NCBI GenBank assembly: GCA_934463035.1
Contig: CAKSIG010000001.1
Location: 186,001-250,000, forward strand
Reading direction: 5' to 3'
From: an uncultured Eubacteriales bacterium
GTDB lineage: Bacteria; Bacillota; Clostridia; Oscillospirales; Acutalibacteraceae
DNA: 64,000 bases
Positions 32,752 through 41,573 of this stretch are shown piece by piece. Position 1 is the first letter of the stretch. The number at the start of each line of letters is the position of its first letter. Under the pieces are notes generated by a model. It had not been told where the DNA came from. It searched no databases and saw only the letters and a list, made by a program, of their open reading frames with translations. The translations under genes and the position numbers were made by a program.

Positions 32752-33333
32752 CTAATAAGAAATCGGTGTGCGAAAAATCGCACTTATAATACAGTCTATA
32801 ATGAACACCGCGGCTATTCCCGCGCAAACTGCGTGAATTACGGCAGGATTAAGCCTTTTATAAAGCCTGTCGGACAGCGGCTCCAACACATAGTGAAAGA
32901 ACAGTCCGAGCAGACCGAAGCTGACAACGCTCCGAAAACAGATAATTCCACCTATATTCAGAAACAAATTCCTGTAATCCCACAGGCGTATGTGAAAAAG
33001 ATTTATTCCGACATAACCTATAATATATTCCACAACGCCCGTTATAACCACGCACATAGTAAACAGTAAAACGGGGTTTTTCCTGAGCGGCTTCATAAAG
33101 TATATGCACAGCGCGCCGAGACCGTATATAGGCAGCCACGGACCGTATAAAATTCCGCGGTTCCTGAGCATACCCTCGGTAAAGGCGTAAAATATTTCCT
33201 CATATATCCAGCCCACAAGACAGCCCGAAAGAAATATTAAGAACAGATAACACAGCGCGTCTACGGTAAATTTCTTTTCCGTTGCCGAGTTTTCGGCAAC
33301 AGAATTTATATTTATACGTTCCTTTGTTTTCAT
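32752..33333 (-). CDS. CmpB-like membrane protein (putative ABC transporter permease family)
   Basis: 193 residues with five or six TM helices. Family blocks: FLSGCLVGWIYEEIFY, GMLRNRGILYGPWLPIYGLG and VEYIIGYVGINLFHIRLWDY with the LWDY signature. These proteins are annotated as putative ABC-transporter type IV permeases but no biochemical role is established. Set between two ABC pairs in one operon (18-base and 10-base gaps). Confidence 0.82.
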   Translation of the reverse strand: MKTKERININSVAENSATEKKFTVDALCYLFLIFLSGCLVGWIYEEIFYAFTEGMLRNRGILYGPWLPIYGLGALCIYFMKPLRKNPVLLFTMCVVITGVVEYIIGYVGINLFHIRLWDYRNLFLNIGGIICFRSVVSFGLLGLFFHYVLEPLSDRLYKRLNPAVIHAVCAGIAAVFIIDCIISAIFRTPISY

Positions 33334-33351
33334 CTTCCGTTTCCTTTTTAA

Positions 33352-34950
33352 TCAAAGACCCGCAAAAACCTTGGTTCCCTTTTTCTTTAACCAATTAAAA
33401 AGCAAAAGCGACAATATAAGCGTTGCCGCCGAGAATATTCCCATAAATGCGGCGAAGCCTATTTTGTAACCTACCGCGAAGAACAGCACGGCGGGAAGTA
33501 TAGCATAAACAAATCCCGCAAGCAACGATATTGCAACCGCGCCGCTCTGCTTTATCGGGGTTATTTCGCTTGTCCAGACGAGGTTTGGCATTTTAAGTCC
33601 CATAAACATATCAAAGTTCGCCTTTATCAGAACATACAGCAACGGAACGGCTGTAAGGAACAAAAGCTGTATAGGACTGCACCGACAGACAACAGCCGCG
33701 CATATAATGCCGAAAAGCATCGGCACGGCGGTAAGAACAAGCTGAACAGACAGCTTTGCGCGTATTACCTGCCACGGCGTTATAGGTAACGACTGCGATA
33801 TCCAAAGGCTTTTGCCTTCAAGCGAGACAGAGGGCGCCGCCATATCGTTCATTGCCGCAAGCAGACATAATATCACACAAAAAATAACCTGAATACTGTC
33901 CGTTTTTCCGCCGAAAAGCGCGCCAAGCACGGCAACCATATCCTTACCGACAAAGAGCATCACGACGCCGAACACGGGGATCAATAAAATTCCGAGACCG
34001 CAATTTAGCATATAATTCGGGCTTGCGGTAAACCGCTTTAATTCACGGAAAAAAACCGCCGATTGCACGCTCTTTGTTTTGAGCGGCATATCTTTATACT
34101 TTCGCTTAACCGTTTTGCCCGAGGAAGTAGCTATCTTCAAAAAGCTGTGAGCGATGACCGCCCAAACAACGGCGAAAACGGCGGCAATGACCGCGGTAAC
34201 GCAAAGCACCGCCATAGGGTCGCCCGTTCCCAGCTTGCCGAACATATAAACGGGATAAGCGCTGCCCTTTATCCTCGCACCGTATTTCGCGGCATTGGAA
34301 ACAATGTCAGTAACCATACCCTGAGCCTTGAAGTAGAAGAAATAATAAGCGCCGATAAAAACAAGCGAAACTATTACCGTAATAAAGCTCTTGTTTTTAA
34401 GTTTTAGGCTTATTTTTGCCACAACATATCCCAAAACGACCGAAAGGGTCAGCACAAAGATTGAAACGTCCGCAATAAGCATTATTCCGCCTATAACCGC
34501 ACCGACGCCTGCCGAAACTACTATCCAATAAACAATTACCGACGGCAAAAGCACCGTAAGCGAGTACATAAGACCCATAAGATAAACGCCGAGCAAGCGC
34601 GCCGTCATAACGGTATTTACGGGGATAGGCATAGATAAAAGCAGGTCGTTATCCTTGGCGAGATACAGCCCCGAATAGGTGTTGAAGACGCTGCCGAACG
34701 TGCCGAGAAATACCGCAAGCAGACCCATAAGCGCAAAATAGAGCCAATCCATACCTGCCGCCGCCATAGAACCGCACATAAAATAAGCCAAAAACGAGAA
34801 CATTCCGCCCAAAACGCCTATCATAAGAAAGACAAACAGAACTATATATCCTGCGGTCGCGCCCTTTGAGCGCGCTTTGTTCTTTTTCGCGTCATACACA
34901 TAACTGCGGAATATTTCCGCAATCTGCTTTTTTACAAGGGTTTTCAGCAT
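33352..34950 (-). CDS. Large ABC exporter permease
   Basis: 532 residues with about twelve TM helices. Begins MLKTLVKKQIAEIFRSYVYD and carries LYLAKDNDLLLSMPIPVNTV, the block found in Firmicutes permeases related to YthQ/EcsB-type exporters. Overlaps the upstream ATPase by seven bases. Substrate unknown. Confidence 0.82.
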   Translation of the reverse strand: MLKTLVKKQIAEIFRSYVYDAKKNKARSKGATAGYIVLFVFLMIGVLGGMFSFLAYFMCGSMAAAGMDWLYFALMGLLAVFLGTFGSVFNTYSGLYLAKDNDLLLSMPIPVNTVMTARLLGVYLMGLMYSLTVLLPSVIVYWIVVSAGVGAVIGGIMLIADVSIFVLTLSVVLGYVVAKISLKLKNKSFITVIVSLVFIGAYYFFYFKAQGMVTDIVSNAAKYGARIKGSAYPVYMFGKLGTGDPMAVLCVTAVIAAVFAVVWAVIAHSFLKIATSSGKTVKRKYKDMPLKTKSVQSAVFFRELKRFTASPNYMLNCGLGILLIPVFGVVMLFVGKDMVAVLGALFGGKTDSIQVIFCVILCLLAAMNDMAAPSVSLEGKSLWISQSLPITPWQVIRAKLSVQLVLTAVPMLFGIICAAVVCRCSPIQLLFLTAVPLLYVLIKANFDMFMGLKMPNLVWTSEITPIKQSGAVAISLLAGFVYAILPAVLFFAVGYKIGFAAFMGIFSAATLILSLLLFNWLKKKGTKVFAGL

Positions 34951-35657
34951 TCTTCTCCCTCCAATTCGAGGAATACCTGTTCAAGCGAATCGTCGCCCTT
35001 TACCTCCTCCATTGTGCCGGAGCGTATCAGCTTGCCGTCCTTTATAATAGCGACCTTGTCGCACAGCTTTTCGGCAACTTCAAGCACGTGGGTCGAGAAG
35101 AATATCGCGCCGCCGTTTTCACATATCTCGCGCATCATACCTTTAAGGATATGCGAAGCCTTGGGGTCGAGACCGACAAACGGTTCGTCCATAATTATAA
35201 GACGGGGAGAATGTATCCACGCCGCAATAATAGCGAGCTTTTGCTTCATACCGTGCGAATACGCCGCTATCGGCTGTGCAAGATCGTCGGTAAGCTCAAA
35301 TTTGTCGGCATATTCATTGATTTTAGCGCGGCGCTCCTCGGCACCCACGCCGAATATGTCGGCTATGAAATTAAGATATTTTATTCCCGTCATAAAATCG
35401 TATAAATCGGGATTATCGGGTATATAAGCAAATTCCTTTTTACATTCAATAGGCGAGGTTTTTATGGATTTACCGTCTATGTATATTTCTCCGCCGTCAA
35501 ATTCCAATATTCCGACGACCGATTTTAAGGTGGTTGTCTTTCCTGCGCCGTTGTGACCTATAAATCCGTATATTTCACCCGATTTTATGTGCAGGCTGAG
35601 ATTGTCAACCGCCTTTTTTTCGCCGTATTTTTTTGTGAGATTTTCAATTTTCAGCAT
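34944..35657 (-). CDS. ABC transporter ATPase
   Basis: 237 residues. Walker A GHNGAGKTTTLKSV, signature AYSHGMKQKLAIIAA, Walker B LIIMDEPFVGLD, switch His FFSTHVLEVAE. The SHGMKQK signature and the direct coupling to a twelve-helix permease fit the EcsA/YthP-type exporters. Upstream gap to the LiaF-like gene is 28 bases. Confidence 0.9.
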   Translation of the reverse strand: MLKIENLTKKYGEKKAVDNLSLHIKSGEIYGFIGHNGAGKTTTLKSVVGILEFDGGEIYIDGKSIKTSPIECKKEFAYIPDNPDLYDFMTGIKYLNFIADIFGVGAEERRAKINEYADKFELTDDLAQPIAAYSHGMKQKLAIIAAWIHSPRLIIMDEPFVGLDPKASHILKGMMREICENGGAIFFSTHVLEVAEKLCDKVAIIKDGKLIRSGTMEEVKGDDSLEQVFLELEGEEC

Positions 35658-35685
35658 TTTTATATCCCCCTTGTGTGAAGATGAA

Positions 35686-36366
35686 TTATTTTATTTCAAC
35701 TCCGCCGAAAAGGCATTTCGCGTTCACATACAGCGTATGCTCCGAATTTATACCGCTTCTTTTCAGCTTGTCGCCCGTTCCGCCGAACAGCGACGTCGAG
35801 CGTATCTTCACGCTCATATTTTGGGGAGCGTATATGGTTATGCCGCCGAACATTGCCGTCGCGTTTATAACGCAGTCGCTTTCGATGATCGCGTTGCGTA
35901 TGTCGCAGTCAACACCGCCGAAAAACGCATTTAATTCCGTGCTTTCAAAACGTTCTCCCGAAAAATTAAGCTCCGAGCCCGCAAAAGCGGCGGTTGTCTG
36001 CCTGTATCCGTCCGAACTTCTCTTTATTTCCATATCCTTTATGTCCCTGCGCGGTAAAAAACTGCTGAAAACCAGCTTTAAGCCGACCGCCACAATAACG
36101 ACGGGCACTATCAGCTTCCAAAACATTGAAAAGCTGAGTATATCCTGACAGCAAAGGAGCAAAAACACGCCTATTCCAAGCCCTACGGCGCTGCCCCACT
36201 TGTCGCTGTCGGTTATAAGCCCGACGCCGCACGGGACGATGATAAACAACGTCCACCAACCGTCAAAGAATATGTCGACGTCGATTATGTTCATAGCGTT
36301 AAGTCCGAAAATTACACCCGCCGCTATGAGAACAACGCCCCAAATAATACTGCTTACCCTTTTCAT
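35686..36366 (-). CDS. LiaF-like envelope-stress membrane protein
   Basis: 226 residues: four TM helices (SSIIWGVVLIAAGVIFGLN; WTLFIIVPCGVGLI; AVGLGIGVFLLLCC; FWKLIVPVVIVAVGLKLV) and a C-terminal LiaF-type beta domain with repeated FGG turns (NAFFGGVDCDI, ATAMFGGITIYAP, TSLFGGTGD, KCLFGGVEIK). LiaF represses the LiaRS cell-wall-stress system in Bacillus; here no two-component system is adjacent, so a different partner is likely. Overlaps the alpha/beta hydrolase gene by one base. Confidence 0.85.
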   Translation of the reverse strand: MKRVSSIIWGVVLIAAGVIFGLNAMNIIDVDIFFDGWWTLFIIVPCGVGLITDSDKWGSAVGLGIGVFLLLCCQDILSFSMFWKLIVPVVIVAVGLKLVFSSFLPRRDIKDMEIKRSSDGYRQTTAAFAGSELNFSGERFESTELNAFFGGVDCDIRNAIIESDCVINATAMFGGITIYAPQNMSVKIRSTSLFGGTGDKLKRSGINSEHTLYVNAKCLFGGVEIK

Positions 36367-37055
36367 TATAAGTCCCCCTTTAAAAATTTACCCACAGCTT
36401 TGTTATACTGTTTATATTTTTGAGCGGCTATGCTGTGACCGCCTTTAATGAATTTAAGCGCGGCGTTCGGAATACTTGCCGCTATAAGCTCGGTGTGCTT
36501 CTGCTTTATTAAATCGTGCGTTCCCGCAATAACCAGCGTCGGTGCGCTTATTTCGTTAAGCTCCGACGGCGATATATGCGGCTCGTTCACCATAAGACCG
36601 AGCATTTCGGCGTTCCTTGCCGCCTTTTCTGAGCCTTTCGCAAAATGCGAGGCGATTTTGTACCCCAATTCAACAAATATCTGAAAGTATCCCTTTACTC
36701 CGCTCGGCGAGATATTTCCGCCGTTCAGCACAAGCCTTCTCACCGAATAGGGATAGCGCATTGCAAAATACATCGCAATATTCGCCCCGTCCGAAAAGCC
36801 TAAAATATCCGCCCTTTCTATTCCGTGTTCCTTCATAAAATCATAAAGATCATCGGCAAAGCGGCTTAAAGTAAATTCGCCGCCGCCCCGAGGGGATTTT
36901 CCGTGACCCCTTGTGTCAACCGCGATAACGCGGAAGTCCTTTGAAAAATATTCAATTTGACGGCAAAAATATTCGCAGTTTTCGCCGTTCCCGTGGAGAA
37001 GTATAAGCGGAAATCCTTTTCCTTTTTCTATGTAATTAAGACGAATACCACTCAT
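36366..37055 (-). CDS. Alpha/beta hydrolase
   Basis: 229-residue alpha/beta-hydrolase. Oxyanion block LILLHGNGENCEYF, nucleophile elbow ILGFSDGANIAM (Ser), acid region VIAGTHDLIKQKH (Asp), and catalytic His in IKGGHSIAAQKY. No signal peptide. The substrate is not predictable. It overlaps the TetR gene by 20 bases and the LiaF-like gene by one, so it is translated as part of the same unit. Confidence 0.87.
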   Translation of the reverse strand: MSGIRLNYIEKGKGFPLILLHGNGENCEYFCRQIEYFSKDFRVIAVDTRGHGKSPRGGGEFTLSRFADDLYDFMKEHGIERADILGFSDGANIAMYFAMRYPYSVRRLVLNGGNISPSGVKGYFQIFVELGYKIASHFAKGSEKAARNAEMLGLMVNEPHISPSELNEISAPTLVIAGTHDLIKQKHTELIAASIPNAALKFIKGGHSIAAQKYKQYNKAVGKFLKGDL

Positions 37056-37629
37056 TATTACTCTCCGACATCAAATATTTCAGCATTGCCGTGAACTCCA
37101 CCGTAAGCATTTCGCTTAGCTGCTCTTTTGAAAAACGGCACATTCCCGTGGCGCACATGGACGCTATTCCGTAGGTGTATATCCAAACGTTTTCAAAAAG
37201 GCGGTTTGCAACGTTTGGGCTGATACCGTATTCGTCCGTCAAAACGTCCATACAGTAATCCGCGGTCTCGCCGAGAAGACCCCTGACATCGTCAAACGTT
37301 ACCGCGTCCTTATTCTCGTGCATAAACAGCAGCTGATACAGCTTCGGCTCGTTAAGGCTGAATGTCAGCATTCTCATTCCCGCCTGCTTAAAAGGCGGCA
37401 TATTGCCCTCTCTGTCCACAACGTAGGTCTCGTACATTCTTAAAGCGGCGGCTCTTACCTCCTTTGTCAGCTCCTCCATATTTTTAAACACGGTGAATAT
37501 AGGTCTTGCCGAGCTTCCGAGCCGCTGTCCTATATTCCGCGTGGTAAGACCCTCTGCGCCCTGTTCCCTGACTATTTCAAGAGCGGCAGCAATAATTTCT
37601 TCCCTGTCAAATTTCGGCTTCGGCGGCAT
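37036..37629 (-). CDS. TetR/AcrR-family transcriptional regulator
   Basis: 197 residues: N-terminal HTH (FDREEIIAAALEIVREQGAE, then GLTTRNIGQRLGSSARPIF with the recognition helix) and a C-terminal ligand domain of the WHG type. ATG 37629 is chosen (AGAAG at suitable distance) over a TTG three codons upstream. First gene of an eight-gene run of exporter and envelope genes and therefore probably its autoregulated repressor; the inducer is unknown. Confidence 0.88.
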   Translation of the reverse strand: MPPKPKFDREEIIAAALEIVREQGAEGLTTRNIGQRLGSSARPIFTVFKNMEELTKEVRAAALRMYETYVVDREGNMPPFKQAGMRMLTFSLNEPKLYQLLFMHENKDAVTFDDVRGLLGETADYCMDVLTDEYGISPNVANRLFENVWIYTYGIASMCATGMCRFSKEQLSEMLTVEFTAMLKYLMSESNNEWYSS

Positions 37630-37679
37630 TTTTATCAACTTCTTTTTCTAAATCAATCGTTTTACATCATCTGTTTTAG

Positions 37680-37708
37680 ATTGTATCATATTGTTATTTC
37701 CTTGTCAA
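37680..37708 (-). promoter_or_regulatory. Promoter of the TetR-led operon
   Basis: Minus-strand TTGACA, 17 bases, TACAAT. Flanking it are related segments CATCTGTTTTAGAT (37667-37680) and GATTTTAGATGACAG (37713-37727), which could hold the repressor operator. Confidence 0.65.
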
Positions 37709-37877
37709 GTCAGATTTTAGATGACAGACGAATGTTAGATATCGGTGCAATTCGCACGAAATATAAAAAATGAAAATAAATTTTTTTATCGGACATATTT
37801 CTATCATTTTTTCACTTTTAAAGTCATATAATTTTTACAGACGAAGAAAAGCAGTAAAAAGGAAAGGTGAGAAAACA

Positions 37878-38813
37878 ATGACAGATTTTTATCCGGAAGG
37901 TTGGAGTTGCGGCGGCTCCGAAAACAAAAGAAGTATTATGACCCCGTCGTCGCTGAGTGAGGCGCAGCAAAAACAAACGGTGATAGAGTCCCCCGTGCTT
38001 ATGTGCGATGCCTCGCACAATCTTATCGTAAATCTCGGCTGTATGAAGGGCGTAATACCCCGTGACGAGGGCGCTATCGGAATATCCGACGGCTCCACAA
38101 GAGATATAGCCCTTATTTCACGCGTGGGCAGACCCGTTTGCTTTATAGTAACGGGCATTGAGACCGACGATAAGGGTAAACCGTACGCCCGTCTTTCACG
38201 CCGCCGCGCGCAGGAGCTGTGCCGAGAAAGCATTTCCTGCAACCACCGAATAGGCGATGTGATAAAGGCAAAGGTAACACATCTTGAATCGTTCGGCGCG
38301 TTCTGCGACATAGGCTGCGGAAATATAGCCCTGCTGCCGATAGACTCAATATCGGTATCGCGCATATCACACCCGAAAGACCGTTTTAGAGTGGGCGACG
38401 ATATAAACGTTATAATAAAAAGCGTAGCCGCCGACGGCAAAATAACCCTATCGCACAAAGAACTGCTCGGCACGTGGAGCGAAAACGCCGAAATGTTCTC
38501 GTCAGGGCAGACGGTGACGGGCATAATCCGAAGCGTTGAGGAATACGGCGTTTTCGTAGAGCTCACGCCGAATCTCGCGGGACTTGCCGAGCCGAAACCG
38601 AACGTCTTTATCGGTCAGCAGGCAAGCGTTTACATTAAAAGCATTATCCCGGAGAAAATGAAGATAAAACTTATTATTATTGACAGCTTTGACTCGGATT
38701 ATTCACCGCGGATAAATTATTTTTACAGTGAACCGCACATAGATAAATGGCAGTATTCGCCCGAAGAATGTTCCAAAACCGTCACGACCGTGTTCGGCGA
38801 CAATATAATTTGA
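37878..38813 (+). CDS. S1 RNA-binding domain protein
   Basis: 311 residues with one clear central S1 domain (GDVIKAKVTHLESFGAFCDIG and KITLSHKELLGTW), a second at about residues 215-280 (GQTVTGIIRSVEEYGVFVELT), and degenerate S1-like repeats on either side, as in RpsA-like or YabR-like proteins of Firmicutes. ATG 37878 is chosen: GGAAAGGTGAG precedes it; the frame upstream runs through AT-rich untranslated sequence. Likely binds RNA or the ribosome; the exact role is unknown. Confidence 0.85.
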   Translation: MTDFYPEGWSCGGSENKRSIMTPSSLSEAQQKQTVIESPVLMCDASHNLIVNLGCMKGVIPRDEGAIGISDGSTRDIALISRVGRPVCFIVTGIETDDKGKPYARLSRRRAQELCRESISCNHRIGDVIKAKVTHLESFGAFCDIGCGNIALLPIDSISVSRISHPKDRFRVGDDINVIIKSVAADGKITLSHKELLGTWSENAEMFSSGQTVTGIIRSVEEYGVFVELTPNLAGLAEPKPNVFIGQQASVYIKSIIPEKMKIKLIIIDSFDSDYSPRINYFYSEPHIDKWQYSPEECSKTVTTVFGDNII

Positions 38814-38817
38814 TTTT

Positions 38818-38859
38818 AAGTCCGTTTTGATATATAATGTATCAAAACGGACTTTTTAA
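38818..38859 (+). terminator. Terminator after the S1-domain gene
   Basis: AAGTCCGTTTTGATA and TATCAAAACGGACTT form a perfect 15-bp stem with a seven-base loop, then TTTAATA. The loop contains TATAAT, so it might double as a -10 for mrp. Confidence 0.85.
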
Positions 38860-38875
38860 TAAGGAGATTTTTTAA

Positions 38876-39718
38876 ATGACAGAAGAAACGAAAAGCGGCT
38901 GTACAGGCGACTGCGGCTCCTGCGGCGAAAGCTGCGGTTCAAGGGCGGAAAGCCTTATCGAGCCGACAGGCGAATACAATAATATAAAACACGTTATAGG
39001 CGTAGTAAGCGGAAAGGGCGGCGTCGGCAAATCTATGGTTTCGTCAATGCTCTCGGTGCTTATGAGACGCAGAGGGTATAAGGTAGGTCTGCTTGACGCT
39101 GATATAACGGGCCCGTCTATTCCCAAGACCTTCGGTATAAATTCGCGCGCAATGCAAAACGAGATAGGCATACTCCCCGCCGTTACAAAAAGCGGTATCG
39201 AGCTTATGTCGGTAAACCTTATGCTTGAAGATCGCGAATCGCCCGTTGTTTGGCGCGGACCCGTGATAGCGGGCGCCGTCAAGCAGTTCTGGCACGACGT
39301 TGTTTGGGGCGATCTCGACTATCTGTTTATTGACTGTCCCCCCGGAACGAGCGACGTACCGCTGACGGTATTCCAAACTATACCGCTTGACGGAATTATA
39401 ATAGTCACCTCCCCTCAGGACCTTGTTTCGCTGATAGTCAAAAAGGCATATAATATGGCTAAGCTTATGAATATCCCCGTTATAGGCATTGTTGAAAATA
39501 TGAGTTACATCAAATGCCCCGACTGCGGAAAGAAGATAAACATTTTCGGTTCAGGAAGCAGCGAGGTCGCAGAAGAACTCGGCGTGCCGCTCCTTGCGCG
39601 TATGCCTATCGACCCATCGCTTGCCCAAATGGTGGACAACGGCTCCTTTGAATCGTTCGACTGCGGCAGTCTTGACGGCGCCGCCGACGCAATAGAAAAA
39701 AGTGTTGACAAACAGTAG
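38876..39718 (+). CDS. mrp: Mrp/NBP35-family Fe-S carrier ATPase
   Basis: P-loop NTPase carrying Fe-S clusters to apoproteins. Deviant Walker A VVSGKGGVGKSMVSSML at about residue 43, LLDADITGPSIPK, the DCPPGTSD block, and the CxxC cluster ligand YIKCPDCGKK near residue 215. The N-terminus carries CTGDCGSCGESC (CxxxCxxCxxxC), an extra cysteine set reminiscent of eukaryotic Nbp35. SD AAGGAG. Stands alone between two small units; 280 residues. Confidence 0.93.
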   Translation: MTEETKSGCTGDCGSCGESCGSRAESLIEPTGEYNNIKHVIGVVSGKGGVGKSMVSSMLSVLMRRRGYKVGLLDADITGPSIPKTFGINSRAMQNEIGILPAVTKSGIELMSVNLMLEDRESPVVWRGPVIAGAVKQFWHDVVWGDLDYLFIDCPPGTSDVPLTVFQTIPLDGIIIVTSPQDLVSLIVKKAYNMAKLMNIPVIGIVENMSYIKCPDCGKKINIFGSGSSEVAEELGVPLLARMPIDPSLAQMVDNGSFESFDCGSLDGAADAIEKSVDKQ

Positions 39719-39773
39719 GGTTTAGTGCGATAATAGTGGAAAGAAGTATAGATATTATATATTGGTGATGCAG

Positions 39774-40316
39774 ATGCGGATTATTACCGGCTCTGCACGG
39801 GGAAGAAAGCTCATTTCTCCCGACGGGCGCGACGTCCGTCCGACCCCCGAACGCGTCAAGGAGGCGCTTTTCAGCGCGCTTCAATTTGACATTGAGGGCA
39901 GGCGGATACTCGACCTTTTCGCAGGTTCGGGTCAGCTCGGGTTGGAGGCTTTGAGCAGGGGCGCCGAAAGCGCCGTCTTTGTCGATTCCTCGGCAGACTC
40001 TGTTAATATAGTAAAAAAGAATATAGAAGCCTGCGGTTTTGCCGATGTTTCAAGGGTATACAACAAGGATTACAGCGCTTTTACCGCTCTTTGTCGGGAC
40101 AGGTTTGATATTGCTTTTCTCGACCCGCCGTACAAAGCGGGGCTTTTGGAGCCTGCGCTTAATGCGGTTTGCGGACTGATGAGCGATTACGGCGTTATCG
40201 TCTGCGAGCATCCCGACGAAGTCAAATTGCCCGAAACGGTAAACGGTTTCTCGGTTTCAAAGGCCTACCGCTACGGCAAAATATATATGACCCTTTACAG
40301 AAAAGAGGGCAAGTGA
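39774..40316 (+). CDS. rsmD: 16S rRNA (guanine-N2)-methyltransferase RsmD
   Basis: Methylates G966 of 16S rRNA (E. coli numbering). SAM motif I LDLFAGSGQLGLEALSRGA, catalytic DPPY in IAFLDPPYKAG, and the N-terminal MRIITGSARGRKL are diagnostic; 180 residues. ATG 39774 with GGTGAT upstream is preferred over TTG 39762. Overlaps coaD by one base (TGATG), the usual rsmD-coaD pair. Confidence 0.94.
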   Translation: MRIITGSARGRKLISPDGRDVRPTPERVKEALFSALQFDIEGRRILDLFAGSGQLGLEALSRGAESAVFVDSSADSVNIVKKNIEACGFADVSRVYNKDYSAFTALCRDRFDIAFLDPPYKAGLLEPALNAVCGLMSDYGVIVCEHPDEVKLPETVNGFSVSKAYRYGKIYMTLYRKEGK

Positions 40317-40807
40317 TGACAAAAACAAAAAATATTGCCGTCTGCCCGGGCAGCTTCGACCCTGTAACGAGAGGTCACCTTGATATTATTCACCGCGCCG
40401 CCGCTATGTTTGATAAGCTCATCGTGGTCGTGATGAGCAATCCGTCAAAAAAATGCTCTTTTACTCCCGAAGAACGGGTGGCGTTAATAAGAAAGTCGCT
40501 TCACGGGCTTGACAATGTCGAGGTAGACTGTTATGACGGTCTGCTCGCCGAATATGCGGCAAAATGCGGCGCCTGTGCGATAATAAAAGGTCTGCGCGCT
40601 ATGTCTGATTTTGAATATGAATTTCAGATGGCGCTTACCAATAAAAAGCTCAATCCTGACGTTGAAACGCTGTTTTTGACCACCTCGGCTGAGAATATGT
40701 ACCTCAGTTCGAGTATGGTAAGGCAGATTGCAGGTATGGGCGGCGACGTGAGCGAGTTTGTTCCGTCAGAGATACTTGAAGACATAAAAACAAGACTTAA
40801 AAAATAA
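40316..40807 (+). CDS. coaD: Phosphopantetheine adenylyltransferase
   Basis: Fourth step of coenzyme A synthesis: 4'-phosphopantetheine and ATP to dephospho-CoA. The T/HxGH motif is in CPGSFDPVTRGHLDII, the KGLRAMSDFEYE block binds substrate, and the C-terminal SSSMVRQIAGMGGDVSEFVP is family-typical. 163 residues. The frame extends upstream within rsmD in another frame, but the ATG at 40316 overlapping the rsmD stop is the true start, with GAGGG as SD. Confidence 0.96.
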   Translation: MTKTKNIAVCPGSFDPVTRGHLDIIHRAAAMFDKLIVVVMSNPSKKCSFTPEERVALIRKSLHGLDNVEVDCYDGLLAEYAAKCGACAIIKGLRAMSDFEYEFQMALTNKKLNPDVETLFLTTSAENMYLSSSMVRQIAGMGGDVSEFVPSEILEDIKTRLKK

Positions 40808-40845
40808 ATTTACGGCGCGTGCCGAAGCTATGGAGGATGAAAAAA

Positions 40846-41304
40846 ATGACACTTGATGAATTACTTGAACAGTTTGACGAGGTTCTTGACAGCGGTATTA
40901 AAATTCCCGGCAAGAAAACCGTGGTTGACATTGAAAAGCTGCGTGCGGTTGTTGACGATATTCGTCTTAACATTCCCGCCGAAATTAAAAAAGCGAAGGA
41001 CATTGTTGCCGACCGCGCCGACATCATTACCAACGCCAAGCGTGAGGCTGATGGCATTATAAGAAGCGCCGAAGAACGCGCAAAGGCAATGGTGGCACAG
41101 GAAGAAATAGTAAAAATGGCTCAGGAAAAGGCAGCGGAGATTATCGCCGCCGCTCAGAGCAAGAGCCGCGAAATGCGCAAGGCGTCACAGGAATTTGTTG
41201 ACGATATTATGCGCCGTGCGGACGAGGGCCTTACCGCCAATCTCGGCGAGGTAAGAAAGACCCGCGCCGCTTTAAAGCAGCAGATTCCCTCGGTTAAAGA
41301 ATAA
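40846..41304 (+). CDS. Coiled-coil protein of unknown function (ATP-synthase-B-like)
   Basis: 152 residues, almost entirely helical and charged: an N-terminal MTLDELLEQFDEVLDSG segment, then a long coiled coil (AKDIVADRADIITNAKREAD, AEERAKAMVAQEEIVKMAQE). The same type of protein often follows coaD in Ruminococcaceae-like genomes and resembles DivIVA-like or F0-B-like peripheral stalks. ATG 40846 with GGAGG nine bases upstream. No enzymatic motif. A role in division or cell-pole organisation is only a guess. Confidence 0.75.
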   Translation: MTLDELLEQFDEVLDSGIKIPGKKTVVDIEKLRAVVDDIRLNIPAEIKKAKDIVADRADIITNAKREADGIIRSAEERAKAMVAQEEIVKMAQEKAAEIIAAAQSKSREMRKASQEFVDDIMRRADEGLTANLGEVRKTRAALKQQIPSVKE

Positions 41305-41329
41305 TTCCGATTTTTTAAAAAAGAAAAAG

Positions 41330-41556
41330 GCAAAGACGGAGACTGTGGTTACAGCAAAAGATATTAAGCGAGCCGACGGCGGTGCGAGGTCGGCATATCT
41401 TTGTAATCAGTATCACTCCCGAGCCGACGGCGTAAACACTTTGTGCTAAGCCGCTCCGTTTTTCCCGCGTTACAGGGAACGCAGATGTCAGTCTGCCGTA
41501 ATAGGTGGTTAGCGAAGAACCTTCGTCCTATTATGGGCGCAGGTTCTTTTTATTTT
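41330..41556 (+). promoter_or_regulatory. T-box leader (isoleucine) of ileS
   Basis: The leader ahead of ileS has a base-paired stem I (GACGGAG with CTCCGT, about 41335 to 41461), a candidate AUC isoleucine specifier near 41406-41411, and the T-box-like AGGTGGTTAGCG at 41503-41514. The antiterminator is AATAGG-TGGTTAG-CGAAG paired with CTTCG-T-CCTATT (41500-41532), with the TGG bulge that meets the tRNA acceptor end. The competing terminator uses AGAACCT (41516-41522) and AGGTTCT (41541-41547) followed by TTTTATTTT. Uncharged tRNA-Ile would allow ileS transcription. Confidence 0.88.
41516..41556 (+). terminator. T-box terminator
   Basis: AGAACCT pairs with AGGTTCT across an 18-base loop, then TTTTATTTT, 18 bases ahead of the ileS start. 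Confidence 0.82.
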
Positions 41557-41573
41557 GAAAGGAGCAGAAAAAG

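Noticed and set aside
38818..38859. Promoter for mrp with TATAAT in the terminator loop
   Set aside because: No -35 at the right distance that is independent of the terminator stem; kept only as a remark.
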